6,230 nucleotides of DNA from an uncultured Haemophilus sp. (GTDB lineage Bacteria; Pseudomonadota; Gammaproteobacteria; Enterobacterales; Pasteurellaceae): the NCBI GenBank assembly GCA_905205995.1, contig CAJLFU010000071.1, positions 1 to 6,230 of the forward strand, in the 5' to 3' direction. Below are positions 4,957 through 6,230 of the stretch, piece by piece. Position 1 is the first letter of the stretch. Every line of letters begins with the position of its first letter. Under the pieces are notes generated by a model, which worked only from the letters and a program-made list of their open reading frames with translations, was not told the origin of the DNA and did no database searches. Made by a program: the position numbers and the translations under genes.

Positions 4957-4994
4957 TATACTTAAAAAGTGCAAAAATAAAAAAACTCTTTTGC
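4957..4994 (+). promoter_or_regulatory. possible lysR promoter and LysR operator between mdaB and the regulator
   Basis: TATACT (4957-4962) could be a -10 box for the regulator gene; its -35 region is poor. Just downstream, GCAAAA (4971-4976) and TTTTGC (4989-4994) form an inverted repeat with a 12-base spacer. It contains a T-N11-A element (4970-4982), though that is easily found in AT-rich DNA. LysR regulators usually bind such sites between themselves and a divergent target. The position over the presumed transcript start would fit autorepression. Confidence 0.35.
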
Positions 4995-5012
4995 GTTAAA
5001 CAGAATAATAAA

Positions 5013-5903
5013 ATGAAAACAACTTCTGAAGAATTAACGGTATTTGTACAAGTAGTCGAAAATGGCAGTTTTAGCCGTGCAGCCAAGCAGCTAGCGATGG
5101 CAAATTCTGCGGTAAGCCGTGTAGTGAAAAGACTAGAAGAAAAATTAGGCGTAAACCTAATCAACCGCACTACTAGACAACTTATGCTAACAGAAGAAGG
5201 CTTACAATATTTTCGTCGCGTACAGAAAGTTCTACAAGAAATGGCTGCGGCAGAAGCTGAAATGTTAGCAGTGCACGAAGTTCCACAAGGCGTACTACAA
5301 GTAGATTCTGCTATGCCGATGGTATTACATCTGCTAGTACCACTGGCAGCAAAATTCAACGAACGCTATCCACATATTCAACTTTCGCTCGTGTCTTCCG
5401 AAGGCTATATCAATCTAATTGAACGCAAGGTCGATATTGCCTTACGAGCTGGAGAATTAGATGATTCGGGGTTACGTGCCCGTCATTTGTTTGATAGCCA
5501 CTTCCGCGTAGTCGCCAGTCCAGAATACTTGGCAAAACACGGCACACCACAATCAACTGAAGATCTTACCAACCATCAATGTTTAGGCTTCACTGAACCT
5601 AGTTCTCTGAATACATGGGCTGTTTTAGATGCTCAAGGAAATCCCTATAAAATCTCACCGCACTTTACCGCCAGCAGCGGTGAAATCTTACGGTCATTAT
5701 GCCTTTCAGGTTGTGGTATCGCTTGCTTATCAGATTTTTTGGTAGACAATGATATCGCTGAAGGAAAATTAATTCCCCTACTGACTGAACAAACCTCCAA
5801 TAAAGCGCTCCCCTTCAATGCTGTTTATTACAGCGATAAAGCCGTCAATCTTCGCCTACGCGTATTTTTGGATTTTTTGGTGGAGGAACTGGGAAAAATA
5901 TAA
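5013..5903 (+). CDS. LysR-type transcriptional regulator
   Basis: A 296-residue protein of standard LysR length. Residues about 5-65 hold the winged helix-turn-helix, with the hallmark FSRAAKQLAMANSAVSRVVK, then RLEEKLGVNLINRTTRQLMLTEEG, followed by a linker helix. Residues about 90-290 form the effector-binding domain, with KVDIALRAGELDDSGLRARHL typical of the DmlR/YhjC-like branch. The effector is unknown. The start at 5013 has only a weak ribosome site (the upstream sequence is A-rich), but it gives the normal N-terminus and no better start exists. It is divergent from mdaB, so control of mdaB is likely, by analogy with other LysR pairs. A uptake signal lies at 5657-5665. A terminator follows 13 bases after the stop. 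Confidence 0.9.
   Translation: MKTTSEELTVFVQVVENGSFSRAAKQLAMANSAVSRVVKRLEEKLGVNLINRTTRQLMLTEEGLQYFRRVQKVLQEMAAAEAEMLAVHEVPQGVLQVDSAMPMVLHLLVPLAAKFNERYPHIQLSLVSSEGYINLIERKVDIALRAGELDDSGLRARHLFDSHFRVVASPEYLAKHGTPQSTEDLTNHQCLGFTEPSSLNTWAVLDAQGNPYKISPHFTASSGEILRSLCLSGCGIACLSDFLVDNDIAEGKLIPLLTEQTSNKALPFNAVYYSDKAVNLRLRVFLDFLVEELGKI
5657..5665 (-). other. DNA uptake signal sequence (Hin type)
   Basis: ACCGCACTT, encoding part of SPHFT in the effector domain of the LysR-type regulator. Confidence 0.8.
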
Positions 5904-5916
5904 GCAAAATGAACGT

Positions 5917-5943
5917 AAAATAGGACACTAAGTGTCTTATTTT
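5917..5943. terminator. terminator of the LysR-type gene
   Basis: AAAATAGGACAC (5917-5928), loop TAA, GTGTCTTATTTT (5932-5943): a 12-pair stem with a single G-U wobble. The A-run and T-run on the two sides would let it work in both directions. It lies 13 bases after the stop codon. Confidence 0.75.
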
Positions 5944-6124
5944 CCATCATCAACCAAACAAGCCTTTTCAATCAGTTCCCTTATCTAGCGATACTCAGGA
6001 TCTTTATGAGTTCGTTCAAACATTGATTAAAAATTATAATGATATCATCAAGTTTGCGTTCAATGCTTTCTCCAAATATTTTATAGATAAAAACCCCCAA
6101 GGTATCGCCTTGAGGGTATCTAAA
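5937..6124 (-). pseudogene. possible decayed gene end, minus strand
   Basis: Two adjacent minus-strand frames look coding. The first (6124-5981, 47 codons, no proper start) includes GVFIYKIFGESIERKLDDII and ends at TAA. The second (stop at 5939-5937) reads HKDPEYR, then an in-frame TAG at 5987-5985, then IRELIEKACLVDDGK. They could be one protein end broken by a frameshift and a nonsense change. I do not recognise it. The plus strand in the mirror register is also open (5924-6127, no ATG), so one of the two is a shadow. To the right, 6125-6230 shows no gene; a 13-codon minus-strand frame entering from the window edge and ending at 6187-6189 is too short to call. Confidence 0.25.
6086..6117 (-). 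terminator. possible terminator for a minus-strand gene beyond the window
   Basis: On the minus strand, ACCCTCAAGG (6117-6108) pairs with CCTTGGGGGT (6102-6093) with one mismatch and a 5-base loop, followed by TTTTTATC. Its shape is right for an intrinsic terminator serving a leftward transcript from beyond 6230. It overlaps the possible gene relic at 5937-6124, so at most one of the two calls describes a working element. Confidence 0.45.
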
Positions 6125-6230
6125 TTATGATAGAGCATATAAAACTAATTGGTCAAATATGATTTCATTAAAATAATATTAACCAATCAAATTTTCTTGC
6201 TACTACTCTTACTACAATAAGAAATCAAAT

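Noticed and set aside
5164..5172. AACCGCACTAC as a ninth uptake signal
   Set aside because: Contains ACCGCACT but then A in place of T, so the 9-base core is not complete.
4925..5359. Minus-strand open frame of 144 codons
   Set aside because: Overlaps the mdaB-lysR promoter interval and is antisense to the helix-turn-helix region of the LysR gene; Ser/Thr/Cys-rich translation typical of a shadow frame.
1..6230. CRISPR arrays, tRNA or rRNA genes, toxin-antitoxin pairs
   Set aside because: No regularly spaced repeats, no cloverleaf-like sequence and no recognisable toxin or antitoxin on reading both strands by eye.

Overview
The window looks like chromosome from a Haemophilus-type member of the Pasteurellaceae. 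It is AT-rich and carries eight perfect copies of the Hin-type DNA uptake signal AAGTGCGGT (four upstream of position 3000, four after), about the density expected for this clade. The proteins fit: YeiH/UPF0324, an N-terminal piece of YcjX, and an MdaB-type quinone reductase. The species cannot be fixed from the sequence alone; H. influenzae, H. haemolyticus and H. parainfluenzae are all plausible.

Left part (1-1830): an intact yeiH gene (105-1121, minus) follows a 3' fragment of an unidentified gene (1141-1302, minus). Divergent from these is the very start of ycjX (1423-1483, plus), cut off by an insertion sequence. This 1.4 kb block is bounded on both sides by the same IS3-type terminal sequence (56-79 and 1484-1507), and at both boundaries the IS end directly abuts an uptake signal. 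The right-hand IS keeps only the last third of its transposase (about 1515-1830, minus).

Junction zone (1831-2173): the IS remnant stops at a pair of inverted REP-like hairpins. After these come a stretch with decayed-looking minus-strand micro-ORFs, a terminator-like hairpin, and a perfect inverted pair of the Neisseria-type DNA uptake sequence GCCGTCTGAA. That pair is placed as the terminator of the next gene. It is the clearest foreign signature in the window.

Right part (2174-6230): two divergent regulator/enzyme pairs. The first is an exported metallo-beta-lactamase-fold hydrolase (2174-3046, minus) opposite a GlxA-type regulator with a DJ-1/PfpI domain and an AraC domain (3188-4141, plus). 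The second is mdaB, an NADPH quinone reductase (4324-4902, minus), opposite a LysR-type regulator (5013-5903, plus). Both layouts suggest local control of a detoxification enzyme by its neighbour; that is inferred from gene order. The last 300 bases hold a terminator and what may be a decayed gene end.

I see no complete novel system. The most interesting content is the mobile and junction DNA: IS ends locked to uptake signals, a REP pair at an IS truncation, and a neisserial uptake-sequence terminator in a Haemophilus background.
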